64,000 nt of DNA from a virus: IMG/VR virus record IMGVR_UViG_3300042731_007944, positions 1-64,000 of that record; one strand, given 5' to 3'. Position numbers and translations under genes: made by a program. The notes under the pieces are model-generated. The model was not told the DNA's origin. It saw only the letters and a program-made list of their open reading frames with translations, and did not search any database. Of the stretch, positions 43,322 to 51,934 are shown piece by piece. Numbering within the stretch: position 1 is the stretch's first letter; each line of letters begins with the position of its first letter.

Positions 43322-43494
43322 TAGAGAAACGGGGCGTCGAGCGAGTGCAAACAGGCAACCCGGCTGACTCGACACGAGTCCCGTGGCTTTCCGTCCCATC
43401 CTCGCGGATGGTTTGGCATTTTTCTGTGTTCAGTAGGTACTCTATACGATAGTGCGTGGGGAGAAAAATGTCAAATCGGTCTAGCAAAAAAAAT

Positions 43495-43876
43495 GTCCAC
43501 ACCGATCCGAATCTGTGGACGGCGTGGACGCGACTAGCCAGCCGTGGACATCAGATCCCGGATGAATAAACCAGCATACATTTTCTGCTGGCGTTCTGTG
43601 GACAAGGGGCGTTCGGCTTCCAGGACTTTCCGGAAGGTGCTACGATCCATTCCGCACCATTCTGCGATCTGGGCATCGGCCAGTGTCGGGGTTGCTCGCT
43701 TCAAGGCTGCGATCTTGTGTCGCACCAGATCGAGTGTCACATCTTCTGGTCTTTGGATCTCAAAGGCAAACACCTTTCGTTCATCCGAGAGGCCATCAAA
43801 CAGATCGTCTGCGTCCGTGTGGACGCCCGTGGACGCCGGTATCTGGGGCGTGGACGCTGCTTGTCCACGTGTGGAC
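43495..43876. repeat. Cluster of GTGGAC repeats
   Basis: Ten GTGGAC/GTCCAC hexamers in about 380 bp, four of them in the 5' gap at 43495-43548 and the rest in the 3' part of the ATPase gene. Several read TGTGGAC(AA), one change from a DnaA box. They are spread over coding and non-coding DNA, which favours a DNA-level role. Confidence 0.5.
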
Positions 43877-45144
43877 GCCTCCACCACAAGCCGCATATCG
43901 TCATCTTTGACTTCAGGTATTTTTGCCAGAATCGGATCATCACACACTGGCCAAAACAACACATCACCTGGCTCTTTGACAGACGTTTTCAACAGGCGGA
44001 TGGCGTCCTTGTCTTGCAACAAGAGGTTCGCCTGTTTTGGTTTGATCCGATGGATATAGGCGCTCGTCAGAGTATCACGAACGGTTGAGTCGCCGCCGGT
44101 ACGTGAGGCCAGCCACGTCTGTGAGGACGCGAGCATGTAGACCTGACACTTCCGGCCTTCCGTGCTAATCCGTTCCATCGTATACGCGATGTGTGATCCC
44201 ATTGTCGTTTTTGACAGAAACGCGAGTTCATCAATCACTAGAACGACTGGTGTCGTGTCCAGATCGATTTGTTTCAAACGGTTGTTTATGATCGTTTCCA
44301 CGGCGGTCAACATAGTGGTCATATCATCCTTATACGTCGCCATCTGCATCAATCCGGCTTCCCAGAGCGGTTTTGTTTTGAACCCGAGTGAATTCGGGTG
44401 CGGATAATGCGGATCGATGCCGTAGAACCGGACGCCTTCCGTTATAATCCCGCTGCCAAGCAAAAAGAGCATGGTAGAGGTTTTCCCGCTGCCGGATTCC
44501 CCGGCAATGGCGGCGGAATAAATATTGAGAAACGATCCACGACGTGGCTCGCCGTGCTCAAATCCGAGAATCATGGGTTCATCCGGGGCGATCTCGCCTC
44601 GCCGTAAGAGATGGGCAAACGTTGGCACACGTTTTGGCCCGGTGAGCATCGCCGGTGCAGCCTGTTCGATCTGTTTCAGTCCGGCTTTATTGGCGGTTCC
44701 GGCAATCTCTTTGTAAATTTTGACTGCGGCTTCAGCCCCCTGTAACGTCCCTTCATTGACCGTCCGTGTTTGTTCAGCCGCCATCAACCCCATTGAGAGC
44801 GGTACGGCGATGCCGAGATCTTTTTTACGCACAGGGATTTCTTTATGTTCGCCAAGTTTGATGGTGTGGACAGAGGCTTTTTCTCGCTCACACAATCCGC
44901 GATTAAGGATATAATACGATCCTAAAAGCAACAGCATAAGTGGTCCTATAATAGCAATCGAGCGTAAGACCGCATTCAGCACATGGGTGTTGTCAACCTT
45001 TTCTTGCGCTTCTGCGATCAAAATTTCCGGGTGCGCGTCATAGAGGCGATAATTTTTCCACACGCTAAAGACGGTATTGGCTCCGAAGGCGAGCGCGATA
45101 GCAATAAATAATCCGATGATCACGCTAATTTGTTGTTTTTTCAT
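43534..45144 (-). CDS. FtsK/TraG-like DNA-pump ATPase
   Basis: 536 aa from the ATG at 45144. Two N-terminal membrane helices, then Walker A AGESGSGKTSTM (about residue 216) and Walker B PVVLVIDELAFLS. The C-terminus carries an HTH-like segment (LADAQIAEWCGMDRSTFRKVL). It resembles FtsK/SpoIIIE and conjugative coupling proteins that move DNA through a membrane. No relaxase or secretion genes are nearby. It overlaps the secreted-protein gene by 20 bp, so both act together. Confidence 0.8.
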   Translation of the reverse strand: MKKQQISVIIGLFIAIALAFGANTVFSVWKNYRLYDAHPEILIAEAQEKVDNTHVLNAVLRSIAIIGPLMLLLLGSYYILNRGLCEREKASVHTIKLGEHKEIPVRKKDLGIAVPLSMGLMAAEQTRTVNEGTLQGAEAAVKIYKEIAGTANKAGLKQIEQAAPAMLTGPKRVPTFAHLLRRGEIAPDEPMILGFEHGEPRRGSFLNIYSAAIAGESGSGKTSTMLFLLGSGIITEGVRFYGIDPHYPHPNSLGFKTKPLWEAGLMQMATYKDDMTTMLTAVETIINNRLKQIDLDTTPVVLVIDELAFLSKTTMGSHIAYTMERISTEGRKCQVYMLASSQTWLASRTGGDSTVRDTLTSAYIHRIKPKQANLLLQDKDAIRLLKTSVKEPGDVLFWPVCDDPILAKIPEVKDDDMRLVVEASTRGQAASTPQIPASTGVHTDADDLFDGLSDERKVFAFEIQRPEDVTLDLVRHKIAALKRATPTLADAQIAEWCGMDRSTFRKVLEAERPLSTERQQKMYAGLFIRDLMSTAG

Positions 45145-45850
45145 CCCGATTGATTCTCCAGAATATGACAATTCCGATAATGGCGAGACCAAAGGCGATC
45201 ACGCCCTGAACGACATCACGCAAGATTCGTTGATCGCGTTGCTGTTTGGCTAGCGTGAGATTCACAGGCGCTTTTTTCGTGGGGAGAACAGATGTCGCCT
45301 GTTCCGGCGTCGGTGTCGGATCAATCGTGCGTATCTCTGGCAGGGGAACCTGGATCGCGGCGACCTGCGCCACAGGCTCAGGGGTAACGACTTCCGGCGT
45401 TTCCACCACCACATCAGCAACCGGTGCTAGTTCTGACCGTGACACGGACGTCTGGATTGGCGGGGTCTGCCATGTAGAGAGCATGGCGGCATAATACGGA
45501 TCGCCCATCCGTGACTGCTGGCGAGGATAAAAATATTGGACCGTCCGGCGCTGTGGCAACGGCAGATACTGCGCGCCATTCCACTTCCCATAACTGCGAT
45601 AGATCGGCTGTGTCTCTGTATAGGCAGAGACCTGTTGCGCCTGCTGTTGAAACTCTGGGTGATCGTCCATGTTCCATTCGGCATGGCCGGTTACGGTCAG
45701 GGTTTTTTGGGCTTCGAGTTGCGCCGCATATTGCAGCAGCGCCCATTCGTCATCGGTAAAATCATCCCGGCTGACGACGCCGTCATTATAGGCGAACGCC
45801 GGGCTTACAATAAACAATAGACTGACAAGTAGACTGACAAATACTTTCAT
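45125..45850 (-). CDS. Exported protein with C-terminal membrane anchor
   Basis: 241 aa. Signal peptide (SLLVSLLFIVSPAFAY, cut after AFA), Pro/Val/Thr-rich middle and a C-terminal membrane helix (VIAFGLAIIGIVIFW) with a short basic tail. Translationally coupled to the ATPase. A promoter with TTGACA lies near 45910. Possible periplasmic partner of the pump. Confidence 0.65.
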   Translation of the reverse strand: MKVFVSLLVSLLFIVSPAFAYNDGVVSRDDFTDDEWALLQYAAQLEAQKTLTVTGHAEWNMDDHPEFQQQAQQVSAYTETQPIYRSYGKWNGAQYLPLPQRRTVQYFYPRQQSRMGDPYYAAMLSTWQTPPIQTSVSRSELAPVADVVVETPEVVTPEPVAQVAAIQVPLPEIRTIDPTPTPEQATSVLPTKKAPVNLTLAKQQRDQRILRDVVQGVIAFGLAIIGIVIFWRINRDEKTTN

Positions 45851-45908
45851 GATGTTCCTCCCTATGTTGATTGGTTTGTTCTACGTTCCAATTTTGCTTC
45901 CCGCTTTG

Positions 45909-46106
45909 TCAAGCGATTTTTCCGTTTCGCCCAGAGACCGGGCAAAGCGTTATTTGTGAAAATTTTCTCGTTTTCTGATGGCAGCTAAACAGATACCGGG
46001 CATAGGTGTCTTGCGAGACGATCCTATCTGCCGTCTTCTTGTATTGCCGGTACTGCTGTTGAATGGCGCGGTGGTGCGCCTGTTCCCAGGTCTCAAACGT
46101 TGTCAT
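45909..46106 (-). CDS. Small unknown protein
   Basis: 65 aa, Gln/Arg-rich helix. Its 3' end contains GAGAAAATTTTCACAAAT, matching the shared operator. No family. Confidence 0.5.
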   Translation of the reverse strand: MTTFETWEQAHHRAIQQQYRQYKKTADRIVSQDTYARYLFSCHQKTRKFSQITLCPVSGRNGKIA

Positions 46107-46290
46107 CTGTCACCTCGCGTTTCTGTTCTTTCGCCCATTCTTTCTGAAACGCTTGCCACATGCGTTGTTCAAGCTCTTTAAACTTCTCATAGCAGGCGTC
46201 ACAAACGACGCCATAGTTTCCCGGTCTGTCTTCCAGTTCTTTCCCTTCGCCGTCTTTCAGGTCTTGCAAACAATGACCACAGGTGTTCAT
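46093..46290 (-). CDS. Small zinc-binding protein
   Basis: 65 aa. CGHC and CDAC make a zinc site, followed by a charged helix. Overlaps neighbours on both sides by 4-14 bp. Confidence 0.6.
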   Translation of the reverse strand: MNTCGHCLQDLKDGEGKELEDRPGNYGVVCDACYEKFKELEQRMWQAFQKEWAKEQKREVTDDNV

Positions 46291-46484
46291 TCTGCACCAC
46301 CTCCATAAATGCGTTCCGGCGTCTCTGGATAGTCCGGCCCGTTCTCGCGCCGGAATTCGTCGATCACTACACCATCTTTCTTCAGTACCACCTTGACGCA
46401 GGTCGGTTCGCGTTTTGTCAGCGCGAAATACGTCAATGCCTTCATTTCAGAATCAAATTGCTGAATTTCCTCAATGGTGTACAT
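46287..46484 (-). CDS. Small unknown protein
   Basis: 65 aa, mixed alpha/beta, overlaps the zinc protein by 4 bp. Not recognised. Confidence 0.55.
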   Translation of the reverse strand: MYTIEEIQQFDSEMKALTYFALTKREPTCVKVVLKKDGVVIDEFRRENGPDYPETPERIYGGGAE

Positions 46485-46486
46485 CG

Positions 46487-47263
46487 CTATTGTTCCACTA
46501 CTTGAAAGGTTATGTCAGGACGCTGCCCGATCTGTTTTTCGAGTTCATCCTGAATGATTGTCGTATAATAGTCTTGCAACCAGTAAACAAAGTCTTCAGA
46601 AGGAACCCCTATCACAACACCTCTTCCGTTCTGCTCCAGCAGGCGTGTAGGCCGCAACCATGTGTCAAACGATGGACGGTTGATCGTTTTTTGAAGAGAA
46701 ATTAAAATGGTGTCCCATAAATTATACTTCTTACAACCTTGCTTCTTATTCTTGTTAGTATTCAGATTTTCTGAATGTAGATTTTCTGAACGGCTACCCC
46801 CTTCTTTCAGATTTTCTGAACGTAGGTCAATCGCCTGTTTTTCTAGTACGTTCAGATTTTCTGAATGTAGCTTTAGATATCCACCTCGATAGAATTTCCG
46901 TTTGTCCGTCCCTTGGTGCTTTTTTCCAAGAGGAATAGACGTAGGGTCTTCGGGAGATGGATTGTGCTCTGGTGTCGCATACACATAATAACACCACTCG
47001 CTAATTTGATCTGAAACCCTTTTCGGTTGATATGTCGCATATCCGAAATGTCGTAATTCTTTTAAGGCGCTATAGACGACTGTTTTTCCATCCACAGATC
47101 TCGAGACAAGATCCGTGACGTTCATTTCCCATCCGGCGGCTTGCGCTAGAACATATGACAAGATTCCTTTTGCGGCCCAGGAGAGTCTTGAGTCATGATC
47201 AAGGGCGGTTTTGTCAAAGAGCGCAAAATTCTTTTCGTAATGAGCATTTTTGATTGTCGGCAT
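46487..47263 (-). CDS. Replication initiator with winged-helix and DnaA-N-like domain (Rep 2)
   Basis: 258 aa from the ATG at 47263. Residues 12-85 are a winged helix (HDSRLSWAAKGILSYVL, SALKELRHFGYATY) akin to Rep 1. A linker repeats SENL four times because iterons lie in the DNA. Residues 180-255 resemble the DnaA N-terminal domain (SFDTWLRPTRLLE, VVIGVPSEDFVYWLQDYY), which contacts helicase. It probably starts plasmid-mode replication next to parMR. Confidence 0.78.
   Translation of the reverse strand: MPTIKNAHYEKNFALFDKTALDHDSRLSWAAKGILSYVLAQAAGWEMNVTDLVSRSVDGKTVVYSALKELRHFGYATYQPKRVSDQISEWCYYVYATPEHNPSPEDPTSIPLGKKHQGTDKRKFYRGGYLKLHSENLNVLEKQAIDLRSENLKEGGSRSENLHSENLNTNKNKKQGCKKYNLWDTILISLQKTINRPSFDTWLRPTRLLEQNGRGVVIGVPSEDFVYWLQDYYTTIIQDELEKQIGQRPDITFQVVEQ
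46761..46865. repeat. Iterons inside Rep 2 (candidate origin)
   Basis: TTCAGATTTTCTGAA occurs at 46761-46775, 46806-46820 and 46851-46865, exactly 45 bp apart; a fourth imperfect copy is at 46776-46790. Each is a TTCAGA/TCTGAA palindrome. Iterons within an initiator gene recall the lambda O gene origin. Confidence 0.75.
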
Positions 47264-47401
47264 CTTTTCTGCTTGACAAAACGAGGGGGAGGCAGGATGA
47301 TACTCACATACACAAGGGGTAAGCCTACCCTGGGGGCTTCTGTTTATCGACGTAATGGCGGGCAAACCATAGCAGATATTCAGAGGCCCTCTCTCTTTTG
47401 T

Positions 47402-47596
47402 CTACTCTTCTATTTTCTCTGTATTGTCAACTGTCTGCTGCTGAATAAATCGCTCGATCTCCTCTTGCGTAAACCGATAATCCCGGCCCAAATTGATCGC
47501 TTTCAGGCGACCATCCTTCACCATTTGATAGACCGTGGACTTTTTTATTTTGAATAAATCAGCGACTTCTTGCACTGTATAAAAATGTTCCGGCAT
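47402..47596 (-). CDS. Excisionase-like helix-turn-helix protein
   Basis: 64 aa. MerR-like HTH_17 domain: YTVQEVADLFKIKKSTVYQMV then KAINLGRDYRFTQEEIERF. These are excisionases or small regulators. With no phage integrase other than IntI in the window, a regulatory role upstream of Rep 2 is more likely. Confidence 0.8.
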   Translation of the reverse strand: MPEHFYTVQEVADLFKIKKSTVYQMVKDGRLKAINLGRDYRFTQEEIERFIQQQTVDNTEKIEE

Positions 47597-47705
47597 AATA
47601 TTTCACTTTCGTTGAGTTTTGTCAAGTTTCTTTTTGTTACGTTGTGAAAAATCCTGTTATCACCAGGACTATTCAGAGTAAAACAGATACGATACCTTTT
47701 GTCAA

Positions 47706-48407
47706 TTAATTTTGCTCGCTATTTTCCTGCTCGCTATCTTCCGGGCGTTCTGGCGATGGCAACAACAGCGCTTTCAATTCGTCAAGTAATGCCTTCCGGC
47801 GCTTACCCTGCAAGAATCCTTGGTGATGTTCGAGGTCCGCGATGAGGCGTGTCACGTCGCGCTGTTGGTGGACTGCTTCGATCTCTTGACGTATCGCTTC
47901 TCGTTGCCGAGCTTCATACTCCTTGCGAATATCGTCCGGGCTTTTCCCATCAGGCAACATCTTTATTTCGCCTTCCAGGGCCTCATTTCTCCTAATCAAA
48001 TCGTAAATCTCTTTCTCTTTCTCCTGGAGATCCTTGAGGTGTTGGTCTTTTAATTGCGATATTTTTTCATGCAGATCGAAAAGCTGCTGGATATAGTGTG
48101 GAGTTTGAAGGTTGTTTGAAAGTGTTTGTGGTGGCGTGTCTTGCGCTGTTGGTGTTGGCGGCGGCTGCGGGAATTGATCCGGAAATGCCTGCTCTAGCCT
48201 GAGCCGAATTTCCGGCATGGATAAGCCCTGTTCTTTCATCTGTTTAATGCGGTCAAAAATTGGGAAGACCGCTTCGTCGAGCAGGATCTTATTCTTATTG
48301 CCGTGTTTGGTGTGCTGTTTGAACAAGCCAGGGAACTGTTTGAGGCATTCCCGGAGAAACTGATATTTCAAGCCGGTTAAAGACTCCAGATCTTTTATGG
48401 AATACAT
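47706..48407 (-). CDS. MerR-like regulator with coiled coil
   Basis: 233 aa from the ATG at 48407 (AAGGAGG 8 bp upstream). Residues 2-70 are a MerR-like HTH (YSIKDLESLTGLKYQFLREC, MKEQGLSMPEIRLRLEQ). A Pro-rich linker then a long coiled coil (residues 120-215) follow. It is divergent from parM with repeats between them, so it may bind those repeats and control segregation or plasmid functions. Confidence 0.7.
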   Translation of the reverse strand: MYSIKDLESLTGLKYQFLRECLKQFPGLFKQHTKHGNKNKILLDEAVFPIFDRIKQMKEQGLSMPEIRLRLEQAFPDQFPQPPPTPTAQDTPPQTLSNNLQTPHYIQQLFDLHEKISQLKDQHLKDLQEKEKEIYDLIRRNEALEGEIKMLPDGKSPDDIRKEYEARQREAIRQEIEAVHQQRDVTRLIADLEHHQGFLQGKRRKALLDELKALLLPSPERPEDSEQENSEQN

Positions 48408-48447
48408 GGGCATCCCCTCCTTATGAAACTGTCTAAAAACACGGTAC

Positions 48448-48620
48448 GATTTTTCTGCCATCCCGTCAAGCGATTTTTCTTCAGGGAAATGAAATGCGAT
48501 CTTTTTTCGCACGAAGGTTCATTTTTTCTGCTTGCTGTCTGTTTTACGTTCTAACTCGTTGAAAACTCTGCGTTAGGAGAAAAACTAGAGAAAAACTCTG
48601 TTTTTAGCGATTTTTTGATT
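48448..48620. repeat. Candidate centromere/regulatory repeats before parM
   Basis: CGATTTTT-type words at 48448, 48471, 48497 (imperfect) and 48608, plus GAAAACTCTG, GAAAAACTAG and GAAAAACTCTG at about 48560-48600. The 311-bp gap holds no gene. In ParM systems the ParR-binding centromere often lies just upstream of parM. Confidence 0.5.
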
Positions 48621-48718
48621 GACAAAGGGTTTCCGTCTATGGTTTGGTGTTTCAGAATGATGCGTGTTTGATGCTATTCAATATCTTTTTAGCAACTATA
48701 GTTTTACAAGGAGATGTT

Positions 48719-49816
48719 ATGGAAGTTATTCTTGCATGTGATACAGGGACATCAGAAGATAAAGGGGCCATCATGCCCCTCGGATCAGACTTTCATCCGA
48801 AACGGATTATCTCACATTCCTTCCCTACGTTGGGAAAAATTGGGGAATTTACCGCGCTACCAGGGGATCACTTAGGCGTCTTGCGAGAGCCACATCCCTA
48901 TCAAGGCGTCTACAAGGCCCGCGCCCGTGAATTTGGAGCGCGTCTGCATCGAAATTCAAACATCTATAATGATCCCGTCTATCTGCTCTATGTCTTTGGC
49001 ATGGTGGCTGATCTGCTGGAAAAAGCCCATATTACAGAGAAGCAAATAGACGTGATGTTTGCGGGCTTTGGGTTCCCGGTCTCACATAAAGAAGGACAGG
49101 CCGGGCAACTCAGATCCACGTTGCTGCATCGCGGAAAACCGTGGACAGTACAAAAACAAGACGGACGGGCCTATTCTGTCACGTTCCACAATGTTGTGTG
49201 TGAGACGCAACCGTATTATATGGTCGTTGACCAGATTTTCACCTGGCAGCCGAACGGGACGCTGTCGGCTGAGCGTGGCAAACAGATTTTTGCCAACGGG
49301 CCGCTATTATTCGGGGATCTTGGGTCAAACTCGAATGATTGGGAATGGGTTCCGTTGTCGCTCGCAAACTCCGAGAACGCCTGTTCGATGGGCGGGACGT
49401 TCAATTTTTTTCCGAAACTGGCAAAGTTGGCCTATGAAAAAACCCATCAGGATTTAACAGAGTACGATCTCATGTATCAGGTGTTTCGGAAACGCCAAAT
49501 CACCTTAAACGGTGTGACGTATGACTTTTCTCAGGAAATCCCGTTGCTCTATCAAGAGGCCGTCAAAGAGTTGGAGGGCGATATTGATCTGTTTTTGCGA
49601 ACCCTGAAAGAAAAGCCTCAGCCTTATGCGATGCGATTAGGCGGGGGTGGTGTCATTAATGGGGAATCGTATTTTCGACAGATCTTTTCCTCAAAATTCC
49701 CTGGCGGAGTGCAGATTGTTGAAGATGACCACGGGAAACCGGCCCCGGTCTGGTCTATCGTGCGTGGAATGGTGAAGAAAAGCGTCATTGAGGCGCAAAA
49801 GGCAGAGGTACTATAG
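48719..49816 (+). CDS. parM: ParM/Alp-type actin-like segregation ATPase
   Basis: 365 aa from the ATG at 48719 (AAGGAG site). Actin-fold phosphate loops ACDTGTSEDKG (N-terminus) and LLFGDLGSNSNDW (about residue 200), and a MRLGGGGVING segment near the C-terminus. It forms filaments that push plasmid copies apart. parR follows 1 bp after its stop. Confidence 0.8.
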   Translation: MEVILACDTGTSEDKGAIMPLGSDFHPKRIISHSFPTLGKIGEFTALPGDHLGVLREPHPYQGVYKARAREFGARLHRNSNIYNDPVYLLYVFGMVADLLEKAHITEKQIDVMFAGFGFPVSHKEGQAGQLRSTLLHRGKPWTVQKQDGRAYSVTFHNVVCETQPYYMVVDQIFTWQPNGTLSAERGKQIFANGPLLFGDLGSNSNDWEWVPLSLANSENACSMGGTFNFFPKLAKLAYEKTHQDLTEYDLMYQVFRKRQITLNGVTYDFSQEIPLLYQEAVKELEGDIDLFLRTLKEKPQPYAMRLGGGGVINGESYFRQIFSSKFPGGVQIVEDDHGKPAPVWSIVRGMVKKSVIEAQKAEVL

Positions 49817-49817
49817 A

Positions 49818-50132
49818 ATGTCGAAAAAACCACTCACTGAAACAGGTCGGATACAGTTTGATCTCCAACCGCACCGACCTGATGATTATGCTCGGCTGAA
49901 ATATTTAGAACACCTCCGGCAAAAAGGGAAATTTGCCGATGGGATGCGGGAACTCATTGATTATAAGATGACACGTTCAACGACTGAGCAGCGGTTTGAC
50001 GAGATTAAACGAATGCTTGAGATGGTGTATGAACGAATTTCGTCAGGAACCATAACGTTTACGCCACAGGAACGACAGCAACTCAAAAAGACGGTTGTCG
50101 ATCTTGAGGATACGGTCACATTTGGAGTATGA
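49818..50132 (+). CDS. parR: ParR-like adaptor
   Basis: 104 aa. N-terminal strand-helix (RIQFDLQPHRPDDYARLKYL) of RHH type and a helical C-terminus; size and place directly after parM fit ParR, which binds the centromere and ParM. No direct family match could be made by eye. Confidence 0.65.
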   Translation: MSKKPLTETGRIQFDLQPHRPDDYARLKYLEHLRQKGKFADGMRELIDYKMTRSTTEQRFDEIKRMLEMVYERISSGTITFTPQERQQLKKTVVDLEDTVTFGV

Positions 50133-50135
50133 ACC

Positions 50136-50372
50136 ATGACACTGAACGAAAAAGAACTGAACGCCGTGCTAGCCTCAGCTTTGAAAGATGCAAAAACGAA
50201 TCAGATAACCTGGGGGCAAATTCGCACAAAGGTGTATCAACAAGTTGGACAACTCGCCCGGAAATACTATCAAATCGGGATAACGGATTCTGAAGGCATG
50301 CACACGATAGCGCTGTTTTTCGCCCTGAACTATCAGGTAGACATGTACGAATTCATGCGCTACCTTGCATAA
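50136..50372 (+). CDS. Small unknown protein
   Basis: 78 aa, helical, 3 bp after parR. May belong to the partition operon. Confidence 0.55.
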   Translation: MTLNEKELNAVLASALKDAKTNQITWGQIRTKVYQQVGQLARKYYQIGITDSEGMHTIALFFALNYQVDMYEFMRYLA

Positions 50373-50387
50373 ACCGAGGGAAACATC

Positions 50388-50507
50388 ATGACATTCTCAA
50401 CAGATAGCGATATCCTGCTCTCTGCGATCATACAAGAACATCGACTTCTCGCAGAACGGGATGAGCTAGAACAGGCGATGCCAAGCGATTTTGAGGTGAC
50501 GCCATGA
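50388..50507 (+). CDS. Small unknown protein
   Basis: 39 aa; stop overlaps the ATG of the next gene (ATGA). Acidic, helical. Co-translated with the IS-interrupted gene. Confidence 0.5.
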   Translation: MTFSTDSDILLSAIIQEHRLLAERDELEQAMPSDFEVTP

Positions 50508-50734
50508 CCGCTTTCGATCTCTACTGTGAATTGCGACAGCATGACATGAGGGCGCTCTATCATGGAAAGCCCTGTCAAGTGCTGACAATGCAATACGAAA
50601 CACCGAATGAGTTGGGCATCAGCCAAGAGATGCATGACGCTTTACCGGAAGGCCGTACCACGACACTCAGGGTGCGCTATTTCAACGAATTTTTGCAGGA
50701 AGATGACGAGGCGTTGCTGTTTCTGGATGAGTTT

Positions 50735-50900
50735 GTGAACTGCTCCCGGACATCAATGCCCGGGCATCTATGCCGCTGACGCGGCAAGCGTCGCCAGCCC
50801 GCGACGCAATAAAACGAGAGAGGACACGTAGTCTCGATTTTCGACCAGCCCGCATTTCGGGCATTCATGCACTCGTTGCGACAGTGTTTTCCGTACTGGC
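50735..50900 (-). ncRNA. Predicted omega (reRNA) guide RNA of TnpB
   Basis: In this family the guide RNA overlaps the 3' end of tnpB and the right end. GATGCCCGGGCAT (50752-50768 region) and the terminal GTTCAC fit. The guide would be read from flanking DNA below 50735, beginning AAACTCATCCAG. The 5' limit is a guess. Confidence 0.5.
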
Positions 50901-51934
50901 TCCCCACAGACGCATACTTGTGAACTGCCTCTCGGGTTGGTCGGGATTCGACGTTTCCCTTGCTCTTTGACTTTATAGGCAACGATATTCAGAAATAGGC
51001 CCCAGGCCGCGTCTGAAATAGAGAGGTGCAAGCCTGACGTATGACACGCACCGTTCGGCAGATACGTCCCAGTATCATCCTGTTTTGCCTTTGGACGCCT
51101 GAGCATATTTCGGATATTCAGGTTTTCGTGAATGAGATAATCCGTTTGTTTTAAGAGCGCGTTTGCTGTCTTGTGTAAAAAATCCAACCGCTGACACTTG
51201 ACGCGATAATGGGTTTTTTGGATGGCCTTCAAAAGTTTGTACCATTGCGGAGAGCGTTTCGGAGCCTTTGCAAATCGCCGTTGAAGACGTTTCAGGCGTT
51301 GCTGTGATTTTCGGAAGGCTTTGGGATAGACGCAATGAAACCCGTTTGAGGCATAGACATAATCATTCAACCCTAAGTCAATCGCTAGAGGTGGCAAGGC
51401 GTCTTTAGGCTCTACTGATACTTCTAATTCAGTAGAGAAAGACGCAAACCACTTGCCTCCATCTTGTAAAATCGTCAGAGTTTTGATTGTGGCCTCTTCC
51501 GGGATCGGGCGATGATACACACACTTCATGTTGCCAACTTTTGGTACATAGAATGAGTCAGAGGGACGTTGCGTATATTGCGGATAAGTAATTGACGACC
51601 ACCTGCCACGTTTTTTAAACTTCGGGAACCCAGGCACGTCGCCCTGTTTAACTCGGCGGAAGAAGGCGTCAAAGGCGTTATCCAGACGGCGTAAGACATC
51701 TTGAAGCACCTGAGAATGGACACCCTTAAACCACGGACGGGCTTTTTTAAGGAGAGGAAGTTGGCGTTTTTGTTCATACCAGGACACAGACCGGCCTTCC
51801 TGCTCATAGACGTCCATACGTTCTTTGAGTGACCAGTTGTACACATAGCGGCACATCGAAAATTGATTCTTCAGGTTTGTCTGTTGCGCTTTTGTCGGAT
51901 AAATCCTATATTTATACGCCTTACGAAGGATCAT
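50768..51934 (-). CDS. tnpB: TnpB RNA-guided nuclease
   Basis: 388 aa from the ATG at 51934 (MILRKAYKYRIYPTKAQ). RuvC residues: D in AIDLGLNDYVY, E in LIHENLNIRNML and D in ENRDYVSS; zinc ribbon CVC-x-CPKC. All catalytic positions are kept, so it is probably active. It cleaves the empty target site to keep the IS in place. It overlaps tnpA by 4 bp. Confidence 0.93.
   Translation of the reverse strand: MILRKAYKYRIYPTKAQQTNLKNQFSMCRYVYNWSLKERMDVYEQEGRSVSWYEQKRQLPLLKKARPWFKGVHSQVLQDVLRRLDNAFDAFFRRVKQGDVPGFPKFKKRGRWSSITYPQYTQRPSDSFYVPKVGNMKCVYHRPIPEEATIKTLTILQDGGKWFASFSTELEVSVEPKDALPPLAIDLGLNDYVYASNGFHCVYPKAFRKSQQRLKRLQRRFAKAPKRSPQWYKLLKAIQKTHYRVKCQRLDFLHKTANALLKQTDYLIHENLNIRNMLRRPKAKQDDTGTYLPNGACHTSGLHLSISDAAWGLFLNIVAYKVKEQGKRRIPTNPRGSSQVCVCGEPVRKTLSQRVHECPKCGLVENRDYVSSLVLLRRGLATLAASAA

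Noticed and set aside
43212-43502. 96-aa frame upstream of the sigma-54 activator
   Set aside because: It overlaps the 5' part of the activator in another frame with no ribosome site.
47402-47596. Excisionase paired with a phage integrase
   Set aside because: The domain is excisionase-like, but no phage-type integrase or att site besides the integron was found, so a regulatory role is preferred.
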